Positions 9,739 to 19,292 of a stretch of DNA of 64,000 bases are shown piece by piece (positions within the stretch are counted from its first letter, which is position 1; each line of letters opens with the position of its first letter). The notes below the pieces were generated by a model. It saw only the letters and a program-made list of their open reading frames with translations. It did no database searches and had not been told where the DNA came from. The position numbers and the translations under genes were made by a program. This DNA is from Ruminococcus sp. (lineage in GTDB: Bacteria; Bacillota; Clostridia; Oscillospirales; Ruminococcaceae): positions 62,001 to 126,000 of the forward strand of contig JAJQEI010000037.1 of assembly GCA_021201755.1 (NCBI GenBank), given 5' to 3'.

Positions 9739-10202
9739 ATGGAGCAAGATCAAATGAAAGAAAAAGCAAAGAAAACCGGTGAAAATGTAAGGCAATCATC
9801 AATGAGTTTAAGGAGTTTATTTCCAAGGGCAATGTGATGGACATGGCAGTCGGCTTGATTGTTGGTTCTGCATTCACAGCAATTGTTACCTCCTTGGTCG
9901 ATGATATCTTGATGCCAGTAATTGGCATGGTTTTGGCAGGAATCAATTTCAGTTCTCTGGGCGTTACGATTCCATGGGGCAACGAACCGTTTATTGCATT
10001 TGGTAGCTTTATCAATGCAGTAATCACGTTTTTATTGACAGCACTTTGCGTATTTCTTATTGTAAAGGTAATGAATGTTTTCCGCCGGAAGAAGAAGGAC
10101 GAGCCGGAAATGCCGCCGGAGCCTACAAAGGAAGAAGCATTGTTGACGGAAATCCGAGATCTCCTAAAGGCACAAGCAGAATCAAGGTCAGAAGAAAAGT
10201 AG
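9739..10202 (+). pseudogene. mscL: Large-conductance mechanosensitive channel MscL, split by a -1 frameshift
   Basis: MscL opens under membrane tension to release solutes during osmotic downshock. An AAGGAAG site and ATG 9739 start MEQDQMKEKAKKTGENV. The next recognisable MscL residues, KAIINEFKEFISKGNV (from 9789) running into MDMAVGLIVGSAFTAIV, are in the -1 frame. The original frame stops at TGA 9835-9837, which overlaps ATG 9837. Two membrane helices, the loop and the basic C-terminal helix are otherwise intact. Re-initiation at 9837 would give a channel without its amphipathic N-terminal helix. A real deletion or a base-calling error would look the same. Confidence 0.8.
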
Positions 10203-10218
10203 AAATCGTTTTTTTAAC

Positions 10219-10259
10219 AAAAGTGCCTCGTTTACGTGCATAAACGGGGTGCTTTTTTT
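10219..10259 (+). terminator. Rho-independent terminator after mscL
   Basis: A stem with CGTTTA / TAAACG at its core and G-U pairs lower down is followed by T7. Confidence 0.75.
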
Positions 10260-10391
10260 AATTTGTATAGGAGTCATGCTATTTGTCCTCAGCGTCAGCA
10301 CGCCTTTCACCTTTATATGAAAATTACATTTTCGTGCGCCGAGAGTGTCAACTTTTATTATACGGGCTTATCTCTGTGTTTTTCTGATTGC

Positions 10392-10420
10392 TTGACACTG
10401 TACCGAAAATATGCTATACT
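10392..10420 (+). promoter_or_regulatory. Consensus sigma-A promoter for the 10458 gene
   Basis: A perfect TTGACA (10392-10397) and TATACT (10415-10420) have a 17-base spacer. Its position shows that the open frame upstream of about 10430 is not translated. Confidence 0.85.
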
Positions 10421-10457
10421 TTTTATTGCAATAAAGTATAAAAAGGCGGCGATTTTC

Positions 10458-11390
10458 TTGGCAAAACATTTAAAAAAATCAAGCGGTAAATGCAGCAATC
10501 GTCTGTCTCTCAACGCACTGGCTGTTGTTTTGTGTTTATCCATATTGTTTTTTGCCGTATGGTCTTTATTTGTCTCTCAGGATAATTCAATGTACAATGG
10601 AGATAGCGAAGAGACTGCTGAGATGGAAACACAATCTATGGATGCTGAGCCACAAGAAAATACGACGGGGTATCTTGCTGTTCTTCTCGGGGAAACGGGA
10701 CAGCTGGACAGTACCTATACATGGATTACTACGGATTCTACAGTTGCTACAGTAGATGAAAACGGTGTCGTGACCGGTTTGTCTGTTGGTAGATGCCAGA
10801 TGATAGTGAACGAAACGGATGATTGTATTCAAATTATTGTTCGAGCATTGGAAGAAATTGACGGTTGTACATATATTGATGATATTTTAATTGTTAATAA
10901 GACATATAGCTTACCGGAAAGTTACGACCCAGGTTTACAACCGGAAGTGGAATCTGCTTTTGCAGTGCTTGCTGAGGATGCGGCATTAGAGGGACTGGAT
11001 ATTTATATTGGTTCGAGCTATCGCAGCTATGCATTTCAAGAAGAAATTTATCAAAACTACTGTGAATTGTATGGCTGGGAAAAGGCGGACACTTTTTCCG
11101 CCAGACCCGGTCATTCGGAACATCAATCCGGTTTGACGATTGATTGTAACACCATCAACGATGCTTTTGGAGAAACTGACAAAGCAACGTGGCTGGCAGA
11201 ACATTGCGCCGATTATGGTTTTATTATTCGATTTCCGGAGGGAAAAGAAGATATTACAGGTTATAAATATGAACCGTGGCACATTCGCTATGTGGGCGTA
11301 GAAGTGGCACAAGAAATACAAGCGTATGATTTGACGCTGGAAGAATATCTGGGTGTTGAATCCGTTTATGATGGTCCATGGGAAGGGTAA
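10458..11390 (+). CDS. VanY-type (M15B) D-Ala-D-Ala carboxypeptidase with Big-like domain
   Basis: This is a second predicted exported carboxypeptidase of about 310 residues. After one membrane helix (about 15-37) comes a short immunoglobulin-like segment, STYTWITTDSTVATVDENG followed by VVTGLSVGRC, typical of Big_2 domains. The M15B domain follows, with GSSYRSYAFQEEIY, the zinc motif PGHSEHQSGLTIDC and EPWHIRYVG. TTG 10458 has AAAGGCGG eight bases upstream and lies just after the promoter, so I prefer it to the earlier in-frame starts. It lacks the acidic tail of the 8346 protein. Confidence 0.82.
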   Translation: MAKHLKKSSGKCSNRLSLNALAVVLCLSILFFAVWSLFVSQDNSMYNGDSEETAEMETQSMDAEPQENTTGYLAVLLGETGQLDSTYTWITTDSTVATVDENGVVTGLSVGRCQMIVNETDDCIQIIVRALEEIDGCTYIDDILIVNKTYSLPESYDPGLQPEVESAFAVLAEDAALEGLDIYIGSSYRSYAFQEEIYQNYCELYGWEKADTFSARPGHSEHQSGLTIDCNTINDAFGETDKATWLAEHCADYGFIIRFPEGKEDITGYKYEPWHIRYVGVEVAQEIQAYDLTLEEYLGVESVYDGPWEG

Positions 11391-11436
11391 AAGTACAAAT
11401 TTTTTTGAGATTTTGATTTGAAATAAGAAAAAACCC

Positions 11437-11465
11437 TTGCAATATTTTCTGCATTATGCTATACT
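11437..11465 (+). promoter_or_regulatory. Sigma-A promoter for cellobiose phosphorylase
   Basis: TTGCAA (11437-11442) and TATACT (11460-11465) have a 17-base spacer, leaving a leader of about 95 bases. Confidence 0.8.
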
Positions 11466-11492
11466 AATAAACAAGATTGAGGAACAGTTTTT

Positions 11493-11528
11493 GCCAAATG
11501 CAGCTGCATTGGTCTTTGTTGGCTTTTT
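11493..11528 (+). promoter_or_regulatory. Leader palindrome and attenuator-like structure before cellobiose phosphorylase
   Basis: A perfect 14-base palindrome, AATGCAGCTGCATT (11497-11510), lies about 25 bases past the expected transcription start. It is nested in a second pairing, GCCAA (11493-11497) with TTGGC (11519-11523), followed by T5. It could be a repressor operator or a weak attenuator; the sequence does not decide. Confidence 0.45.
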
Positions 11529-11566
11529 CTCTGTCGAAAAACAACTTCTTATAAAGGAGAATCCTC

Positions 11567-13963
11567 ATGCAGTACGGATATTTTGATTTAGAACACAAGG
11601 AATATGTTATCGATCATCCAAACACCCCTGCCCCTTGGGTCAATTATTTGGGTTCACCAGAATATGGTGCAATGATTTCTAACAATGCTGCCGGTTACAG
11701 CTTTGTAAAATCTGGAGCAAATGGACGAATTAGTCGGTTTCGGTTTAACTCCATGATGGCACTGCCTGGACGGTATATTTACCTGCGGGACAACGATACA
11801 AAAGACTATTGGTCTGCCTCTTGGCAGCCGGTGGGCAAGCCGCTTGATACATATAAGAGCGTTTGCTGCCATGGTACCGCTTATACAGTGATTTCAGCAG
11901 ATTATGCAGATATTTCATCGGAAGTGACTTACTATGTGCCAATTGGAGCAACGTATGAGGTATGGCGTGCTGTTATCACCAACGAGAGTGACAAGCCACG
12001 GAATTTGTCTGCGTTTGGCTTCGTTGAATTTACCAATGATAATAACTATGAACAAGATCAGGTGAATTTGCAGTACACATTATTTATCACACGCACGAGC
12101 TTTGAGGGAAATAAAATCCTTCAGCACATCAACGAAAACAGTGGCAAGGATGAAACCGGTTCGAATCATCGGGAGCGTTTCTTTGGTCTGGCTGGTGCAG
12201 AGATTTCTGGCTATTGTGGCAGCTTGGATGATTTCATTGGCTCTTATCGAACCTATTCCAATCCGATTTCTGTGGAAGATGGCAAGCTGGATGGCAGCAT
12301 GAACTACAATACAAACGCTTGTGGTGCATTGCAGAGTGATATGGTATTACAGCCCGGCGAATCCAAAGAATTGATTTTCGTGTTGGGACAAAAAGATAAT
12401 GTACAGGCAAATGAAATTTTGACATCTTATGCGCAGTCTGGTAAGGTGGATGCAGAAGTAGAAGAATTGAAAGCTTATTGGCATGGCAAGCTGAATAACT
12501 TCCAGGTACAGACACCGTCGGATTCGTTCAACAATATGATTGACGTATGGAATGCTTATCAGTGTTTTATTACTTTTATTTGGTCAAGAGCGGCATCGTT
12601 TGTTTACTGTGGATTGCGCAACGGTTACGGCTATCGAGATACAGTACAGGATATTCAAGGGATTATCCACTTGGATCCGGAACTTGCTGCGGACAAGATT
12701 CGCTTTATGCTGTCGGCACAGGTAGACAACGGCGGTGGGTTGCCACTGGTAAAGTTCAATCACAATGCTGGACATGAGAATACACCGGATGATCCGGAAT
12801 ATGTCAAAGAAACAGGTCATCCCTCCTATCGTGCGGACGATGCATTATGGTTATTCCCAACCATTCGGAAATATGTGGGTGAATCTGGAAATAAGGTGTT
12901 TTATGATGAGGTTATTGTTTACGCCAATGGCGGGGAAGACACGGTTTATAACCACTTGAAACGTGCAATCCGGTTTTCTATGGAACGCTTGGGCGATCAC
13001 CATATGCCAGCAGGATTACACGCAGACTGGAATGATTGCTTACGACTTGGCAAAAAAGGGGAATCTACGTTTGTTGCATTCCAACTCTATTATGCAATGT
13101 CCATGATGCGGGAGTTGGCAAAAGATAGGGCAGATGCAGAATATATTGCTTATCTCGACAAGGTACAGAAGGAATTGGGAGATGCACTGTCGGATTGCTG
13201 GGACAAAGATCGCTTTATTCGTGGCATTCGTGAAGATGGCGTTGTTGTTGGTGCAAAGAAAGATCCGGAAGCTTCGATGTGGCTAAATCCGCAGAGCTGG
13301 AGTGTTATTTCCGGTTTTGCATCATCCGAACAGGCAGACAAGGCGATGCAATCGGTAGCCGATATTCTGGATACGCCATATGGTGCAAAACTATTGGATC
13401 CGTCATATGTAGATCACTATTTTGATGGCGCATTGATGCACATTTTCAATCCGGATACAAAAGAAAATGGCGGTATTTTCTCTCAGTCTCAAGGCTGGCT
13501 GATTTTGGCAGAGAGTTTACTTGGTCACGGAGACGCTGCGTTCCGCTATTTCGAGGAAAGTGCGCCGGCATCTATGAATGATAAAGCAGAGCAGCGTGTT
13601 CTTGAACCGTATGTACATGGGCAGTTTACCGAGTCTACTGCTTCGCCGTTTGCTGGTCGTTCTCATGTGCATTGGTTAACCGGCACGGCGTCTACTGTTA
13701 TGGTTGGCTGTGTAGAGGGTATTTGCGGTATGCGTCCAGATGCAGATGGATTACACATTCACCCGTCTATTCCATCTAGTTGGGATGGCTTTTCAATGCA
13801 AAAAACATTCCGTAGAAAGAAGCTGGATATTACAGTGAAAAATCCGAGTCATGTAGAAAGTGGCGTAAAAGCAATGACACTGAATGGAAAAGCGTTAGAC
13901 GGCGACTATGTACCAGCAAGCATATTGGAAGAACAGAATGTGATTGAAGTTGTTTTGGGATAA
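11567..13963 (+). CDS. Cellobiose phosphorylase (GH94)
   Basis: The enzyme splits cellobiose with phosphate into glucose 1-phosphate and glucose in the cytoplasm. The 798 residues cover the whole GH94 architecture: an N-terminal beta-sandwich beginning MQYGYFDLEHKEYVI, a helical linker, the (alpha/alpha)6 barrel and a C-terminal jelly roll. HADWNDCLRLG contains the general acid, D490 here. RNGYGYRDTVQDIQG, near 350-365, also fits the family core. No signal peptide is present. AAAGGAGA precedes the ATG. It is monocistronic between its own promoter and terminator. Cellodextrin phosphorylase is longer, so cellobiose is the likelier substrate. Confidence 0.93.
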   Translation: MQYGYFDLEHKEYVIDHPNTPAPWVNYLGSPEYGAMISNNAAGYSFVKSGANGRISRFRFNSMMALPGRYIYLRDNDTKDYWSASWQPVGKPLDTYKSVCCHGTAYTVISADYADISSEVTYYVPIGATYEVWRAVITNESDKPRNLSAFGFVEFTNDNNYEQDQVNLQYTLFITRTSFEGNKILQHINENSGKDETGSNHRERFFGLAGAEISGYCGSLDDFIGSYRTYSNPISVEDGKLDGSMNYNTNACGALQSDMVLQPGESKELIFVLGQKDNVQANEILTSYAQSGKVDAEVEELKAYWHGKLNNFQVQTPSDSFNNMIDVWNAYQCFITFIWSRAASFVYCGLRNGYGYRDTVQDIQGIIHLDPELAADKIRFMLSAQVDNGGGLPLVKFNHNAGHENTPDDPEYVKETGHPSYRADDALWLFPTIRKYVGESGNKVFYDEVIVYANGGEDTVYNHLKRAIRFSMERLGDHHMPAGLHADWNDCLRLGKKGESTFVAFQLYYAMSMMRELAKDRADAEYIAYLDKVQKELGDALSDCWDKDRFIRGIREDGVVVGAKKDPEASMWLNPQSWSVISGFASSEQADKAMQSVADILDTPYGAKLLDPSYVDHYFDGALMHIFNPDTKENGGIFSQSQGWLILAESLLGHGDAAFRYFEESAPASMNDKAEQRVLEPYVHGQFTESTASPFAGRSHVHWLTGTASTVMVGCVEGICGMRPDADGLHIHPSIPSSWDGFSMQKTFRRKKLDITVKNPSHVESGVKAMTLNGKALDGDYVPASILEEQNVIEVVLG

Positions 13964-13997
13964 ATTACAAGTGACGTAAAAGAAACAGAACAGAAGC

Positions 13998-14032
13998 ACC
14001 ACCTTGTGTGAAAGCAAGGTGGTCTTTTTTTT
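13998..14032 (+). terminator. Rho-independent terminator after cellobiose phosphorylase
   Basis: A perfect 9-base stem, ACCACCTTG / CAAGGTGGT, with an 8-base loop is followed by C and T8. Confidence 0.9.
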
Positions 14033-14105
14033 GCTTTTACAAAGATTTTTTCACTGGAATTTTTCTTTGTTTTTTTTACATTTCTTCTGGATATGAAAAT
14101 TACGC

Positions 14106-14135
14106 TTGACAAATAGGGTCTATGTATGGTAAAAT
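14106..14135 (+). promoter_or_regulatory. Sigma-A promoter for enolase
   Basis: TTGACA (14106-14111) and TAAAAT (14130-14135) have an 18-base spacer. A small hairpin, CAGGG / CCCTG (14221-14236), lies in the leader just upstream of the ribosome site. Confidence 0.75.
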
Positions 14136-14183
14136 AATCATGGATCGTTTCGCAATCGAAAAATGAATGGCAGGGAACTTTGA

Positions 14184-15560
<1,377 letters not shown>

Positions 15561-15586
15561 GTATTTTCTTTTTTCTTTTCAAGTAT

Positions 15587-15629
15587 AAAAAAGCTGCCGT
15601 ATCGTGTAAAAGCGATATGGCAGCTTTTT
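15587..15629. terminator. Bidirectional terminator between enolase and the dockerin-SBP gene
   Basis: A long stem, AAGCTGCC...GGCAGCTT extended by CG and TA pairs, is flanked by A6 on the left and T5 on the right. It can stop transcripts from both convergent genes. Confidence 0.88.
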
Positions 15630-15663
15630 CTAATTTTTTGAATAAGTGATTGATGAGTGGATT

Positions 15664-17289
15664 TTACTCTATTGTGATATCAGGTAGATCAATTGCAACA
15701 GAATCCAAAAAATAATTCAGACATTCTGTTATATTGTTTACATTACCTTGGCAATAAGATGTAACTGCATTGGTTAAATCAGTCAAAATCGTTCCATCAT
15801 ACTCCGTTGGAATACCATCATAATCAATGGAAGCGGCAGATTCAGATAATGCCTCGAACTGATCCTGACCATTGTATAATAAACTATTACTGTTACAGCC
15901 TTCATCAATAATTTCTTGCATTACAGTTTGGTTGTTTACGAAGTCGCCACTATTTAAAGCATATGTTTTCATTGTGTCTGGATTGATGGTAACATTATAC
16001 AGGAATTGTGCAGCGTCGCTGGCATTGTCACACAGTGGTGAAACGCAAATCCAAGTACCGCCCCAATACCAACCGGTAGGTCCTTTTGTGACAGCATATT
16101 CACCGTATGTTCCAACATCATTGAATGAATCAGTCCAAGAATTATAACCTTCTGCAGCAGCTAACTGACTTGTAGAAGAATTGATACTCCATGATGGGAA
16201 GAAGTAGCCCATAGTGTTGTTAGCCAAAGAACCAGTTGCATAACCGATTGCATACCAGTCGATTGTCCACGGCTCAATATCATTGCAGATATAGCCATTG
16301 CTATAGGCTTTATAAATCGTACTAATGGTGCTGTACAACGTGCTGTCATAGCTAAGTGTACCATTCGTGACCCACGGTGTCGTTCTATCGCAATTGTACG
16401 CCCGCAGAACACCCGCAACCGTGTCCGCCATCGCCGTTACGCCGTTTGAAGCAGAATAAACCGTTTTTGCCGTATTCCAGAACGTATCCCAATCGCAAAC
16501 ATATTCCTGCATTTTGTCGGGAGAAGTAACTCCCAGATACTCTTTTGCTAGGTCAGCACGATATACGTATGCACCACTGGCAACCTGATAAGTGACGCCT
16601 TTTAAAACGCCATTATCAGCAGTACCAATTTCCAGCGTGTAGTCGTAGGCATCTAAGTAAAAGCTTTTGTCAATACCTAGAGCGGACATTGGCGCAGAAT
16701 AATTATTGTTGTTTACATAAGCCATAGTCCAGTCAGCATCGCAGAAATACAAATCTACATCTTCACCAGAGGAAAAATATGTGATATACGTTTCAGAAGC
16801 TTCTGTACTATCAGAACCAACTTGTACATATTTTGCATTTTTTACAGAGGTGACTTTCAACAGAGCATTCAAGTCTGTATCTGTCCAGCACAGAATGCTT
16901 AGTGTGTCGCCGTCGTCATCTAAAGTGCCGTTGGGTGTGGGGGTAGGCGATAAAACAGATTCCCATGTGGGATTCAGACCAGCGGCAGTTTTTGAAAAGT
17001 ACATTTGAATATAATATGCATCTCGTACATTGATTGTTCCATCTTCGTTGATGTCAGCTGCGGCGTTTTGCTCATCGGTAAATGAGGCGGATTTTCCTGC
17101 GGAAATGTTAGCGAATTCCACTTGAACAGTATAGGCGTCTTGAACGTCGATATCGCCGTCGTTGTCAATATCGCCCATAGTTACAGCAGCAGAAGCGGTG
17201 ATCTGCACAGGTGCCCATGCAACAGCGAGAACTGCTGCTGTGAGAAGTGCTGTACTGTGGTGAAAGTGATGCTTCAAAGATTTTTTCAT
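15664..17289 (-). CDS. Secreted ABC-type solute-binding protein with N-terminal dockerin
   Basis: The 541-residue protein has a standard signal peptide (about 1-34) with no lipobox. A complete dockerin follows (about 38-113) with two calcium repeats, DIDNDGDIDVQDAY and DINEDGTINVRDAY. A PTPTPN linker leads to an extracellular sugar-binding domain from about residue 121. That domain aligns end to end with the lipoprotein at 28086-29591 (roughly two thirds identical by eye), including CDADWTMAYVNN and ATGSLANNTMGYFFPSWS. The dockerin replaces the lipidated Cys and acidic linker, so the protein should bind a cohesin scaffold instead of the membrane. AAAGGAGTG supports ATG 17289. No permease adjoins it. 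Confidence 0.9.
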   Translation of the reverse strand: MKKSLKHHFHHSTALLTAAVLAVAWAPVQITASAAVTMGDIDNDGDIDVQDAYTVQVEFANISAGKSASFTDEQNAAADINEDGTINVRDAYYIQMYFSKTAAGLNPTWESVLSPTPTPNGTLDDDGDTLSILCWTDTDLNALLKVTSVKNAKYVQVGSDSTEASETYITYFSSGEDVDLYFCDADWTMAYVNNNNYSAPMSALGIDKSFYLDAYDYTLEIGTADNGVLKGVTYQVASGAYVYRADLAKEYLGVTSPDKMQEYVCDWDTFWNTAKTVYSASNGVTAMADTVAGVLRAYNCDRTTPWVTNGTLSYDSTLYSTISTIYKAYSNGYICNDIEPWTIDWYAIGYATGSLANNTMGYFFPSWSINSSTSQLAAAEGYNSWTDSFNDVGTYGEYAVTKGPTGWYWGGTWICVSPLCDNASDAAQFLYNVTINPDTMKTYALNSGDFVNNQTVMQEIIDEGCNSNSLLYNGQDQFEALSESAASIDYDGIPTEYDGTILTDLTNAVTSYCQGNVNNITECLNYFLDSVAIDLPDITIE

Positions 17290-17332
17290 AGAATAACACA
17301 CTCCTTTTATGATATTATCACATTTCTTGTTT

Positions 17333-17361
17333 ATCATAGCATAAATGTTGAGAAATGTCAA
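17333..17361 (-). promoter_or_regulatory. Sigma-A promoter for the dockerin-SBP gene
   Basis: On the minus strand TTGACA (17361-17356) and TATGAT (17338-17333) have a 17-base spacer. Confidence 0.8.
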
Positions 17362-17431
17362 GTGTGTACAGAAATATCATGGATACTTTTACAAAATAGG
17401 AGTGCTATTTTCCAATTATATGAAATAAATC

Positions 17432-17968
17432 TCACGTTTTTTCTGTGATCTTATCCTGTGTTTTGTTGCGATGTTCAAAAATCAGGTGAAAAACAGCGTG
17501 GGAAAAGGGACTTGCGGCATACATATTCCATAAAAATGCCATAGGGAAATTTTTCAGAACGGTTCCCACCCAAATTGCCGGAAGCTGTGTAATGCTTTGT
17601 CCAGCTAGAATCACATTGAATAGAATCGATGCCACAAGACTCATCGTCGGACACATAATCCCCACGGTGCAAGCCTGCCGGAACAGGCGATATAAATAGG
17701 GATTATCTTTCGTCGGGTTCATGTGCTTGTTTGCAAATTTCTCACCCAATCGATTGCCCCATAAATTTGAAAAAAGAAAGACAAAGAGTCCCATATAAGA
17801 CGCTTCAATGGCTACATCAAGAAAGATTTGATTTGTCAGATTGCTGAATCCGCCATTCATGGCGAGATACCCCTCTTTGATTGCTATGTTATAAATTTCC
17901 ATTCCATATGCCATAGAATAGGACATGAGCAACCCGAAGATGATTCCTTGAAATTTTGTTTTTGGCAT
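17432..17968 (-). CDS. DUF2798-like membrane protein (two tandem units)
   Basis: The 178 residues form four hydrophobic helices arranged as two similar halves. Each half has a short loop with polar residues (FGLLMSYSMAYGMEIYN and CPTMSLVASILFNVILAG). This is the DUF2798 layout, whose function is unknown. It is monocistronic and reads toward the dockerin-SBP gene, but a gap of 142 bases with that gene's promoter separates them. Its leader carries an attenuator-like hairpin. Confidence 0.65.
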   Translation of the reverse strand: MPKTKFQGIIFGLLMSYSMAYGMEIYNIAIKEGYLAMNGGFSNLTNQIFLDVAIEASYMGLFVFLFSNLWGNRLGEKFANKHMNPTKDNPYLYRLFRQACTVGIMCPTMSLVASILFNVILAGQSITQLPAIWVGTVLKNFPMAFLWNMYAASPFSHAVFHLIFEHRNKTQDKITEKT

Positions 17969-17981
17969 TGTAGTTCTTCCT

Positions 17982-18017
17982 AAAAAAAGAAGCGTACAGC
18001 TTTTCTTGCTGTACGCT
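17982..18017 (-). terminator. Terminator-like hairpin in the leader of the DUF2798 gene (candidate attenuator)
   Basis: A perfect 10-base stem, AGCGTACAGC / GCTGTACGCT, is followed on the minus strand by TTC and T7. The gene's own AGGAAG ribosome site and ATG 17968 follow directly. No minus-strand gene lies upstream that would need a terminator here, so premature termination of the gene's own transcript is the simplest reading. Confidence 0.6.
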
Positions 18018-18045
18018 TTGCATTTTGCCGCTACACGACAATTTT

Positions 18046-18074
18046 ATTTTATCAAATTTTATATGCAATTGCAA
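18046..18074 (-). promoter_or_regulatory. Sigma-A promoter for the DUF2798 gene
   Basis: On the minus strand TTGCAA (18074-18069) and TAAAAT (18051-18046) have a 17-base spacer. The transcript would begin about 25 bases before the attenuator-like hairpin. Confidence 0.65.
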
Positions 18075-18163
18075 AGGGAATATTCGCCAAACATTTTTCA
18101 TAAATTGACTCAAAATCTATCTTTTTTCGTTGGATTTATCGATTACGCTGATTTCGAAAAGTT

Positions 18164-18193
18164 TGAAACATTTTCCGAAAATCGGTGTATATT
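18164..18193 (+). promoter_or_regulatory. Possible ECF-type promoter for the sigma/anti-sigma pair
   Basis: TGAAAC (18164-18169), then 16 bases, then TGTATATT (from 18186) resembles ECF promoters with a TGAAAC -35 box, as expected for an autoregulated sigma gene. As a sigma-A promoter (TTGAAA / TATATT) the spacer would be 19 bases, which is poor. Confidence 0.45.
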
Positions 18194-18235
18194 GAAGTGA
18201 ACGTTCAAGGAAAGACGAGAAGCGAGGTGAAATCA

Positions 18236-18793
18236 ATGGAGACAAATCGAACGCAGCAACTACGGGCGAATGATGTTACTGCACTTGAAGAGATTATTCA
18301 GGAATTCAGTGGCTATGTTTATACGATTATTCGGAACTTCTCTCGTGGTTGTTTGTCAGAGGCGGATATGGAGGAGCTGACAGCAGATGTTTTTGTACGG
18401 CTTTGGAACAATTGAGAACGATTGCGAACAGATGTACCACTCTTCCCATATTTAGCAGCAATTTCTCGAAATTGTGTGAAAAATCGATTTCGCTCCATCC
18501 ATCGTCGTTGTCCGGTGCATTAATCTTTAGAAGACTTGAATCTTCCGGATGATACGGACCTTTGTCAACAGGCAGAGCAGGCGGATATAACTGCGACACT
18601 GTTGGAGGGACTAGAAGAATTAAACGCCGTTGAACATGAGATGATTATTCGATTTTACTTCTATGGAGAAAAGACCTCTGAAATCGCCGCATCCATCGGT
18701 TTGACTGATACTGCAGTTCGGATCAGACTCCACCGCAGCAGAGGAAAGCTCCGTAAATTTATGGAAGAAAGGGGTTTCCATCATGCCGAATAA
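18236..18793 (+). pseudogene. ECF-type RNA polymerase sigma factor, interrupted by two in-frame stops
   Basis: One continuous frame of 186 codons encodes a normal-length ECF sigma factor except for TGA at 18413-18415 and TAA at 18521-18523. Region 2 is present (TALEEIIQEFSGYVYTIIRN through ELTADVFVRLWNN). After the first stop the protein continues ERLRTDVPLFPYLAAISRN; after the second, SLEDLNLPDDTD leads into region 4 (IIRFYFYGEKTSEIAASIGL, then TDTAVRIRLHRSRGKLRKF). No frameshift is needed. ATG 18236 has GAGGTGA upstream. Its last bases overlap an intact anti-sigma-like gene. Nonsense decay is likeliest; readthrough cannot be excluded. Confidence 0.85.
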
Positions 18794-19262
18794 AGATGAA
18801 TGGTACGAAACCATACAGCCGTTACACCTGAAAGAAAATAATGTCGATATACAGCGTATTTCTCAGCGTGTGCAGGAACAGTTGCTTCAAGCAGCAGAAA
18901 GGGAATCTAATATGGAAACGAGAAAAGCCAAACACACCCTGCGCAATATTCTTTTTGCAGTAACTGCCGTCTTTTGCATGGGTACAGCCACGGCAATGAC
19001 GGCAAATGCCGTGACAGATGGCGCACTATTTCAGAAATTCACAGTACGTATCAATGGTGAAGATGTCGATTTTGATGTGATTCAAGAAGGGACAGATGAA
19101 GACGGCAATGTCACATATGATGTAGTTGACGAAGAATCTGACTGGAACATTCAGATATCAGATGATGGGGAGGCTGCTGTTGAATATCACGGTACAGAAG
19201 ACGTGGATGAGGTGGAAATTGAAGTAGAAGTAGATGAAGACACGCAGGCATCTTCCAATTGA
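18783..19262 (+). CDS. Anti-sigma-factor-like membrane protein
   Basis: The 159-residue protein has an N-terminal cytoplasmic helix region of about 55 residues, one membrane helix (about 57-80, LFAVTAVFCMGTATAMTANAV) and an acidic exported domain rich in Asp, Glu and Val. Topology and an 11-base overlap with the ECF sigma gene fit the usual sigma/anti-sigma arrangement. I recognise no zinc anti-sigma motif. AAAGGGG precedes the ATG. If the sigma factor is inactive, this gene has lost its partner. Confidence 0.65.
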   Translation: MPNKDEWYETIQPLHLKENNVDIQRISQRVQEQLLQAAERESNMETRKAKHTLRNILFAVTAVFCMGTATAMTANAVTDGALFQKFTVRINGEDVDFDVIQEGTDEDGNVTYDVVDEESDWNIQISDDGEAAVEYHGTEDVDEVEIEVEVDEDTQASSN

Positions 19263-19292
19263 TATTTTCAACCAATTGGAACCCAAATGCAG

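Noticed and set aside
9781..9800. Programmed -1 frameshifting in mscL
   Set aside because: No slippery heptamer or downstream structure is visible at the shift site.
10236..10457. An N-terminal extension of the second VanY-like protein
   Set aside because: It would overlap the mscL terminator and contains the gene's own consensus promoter.
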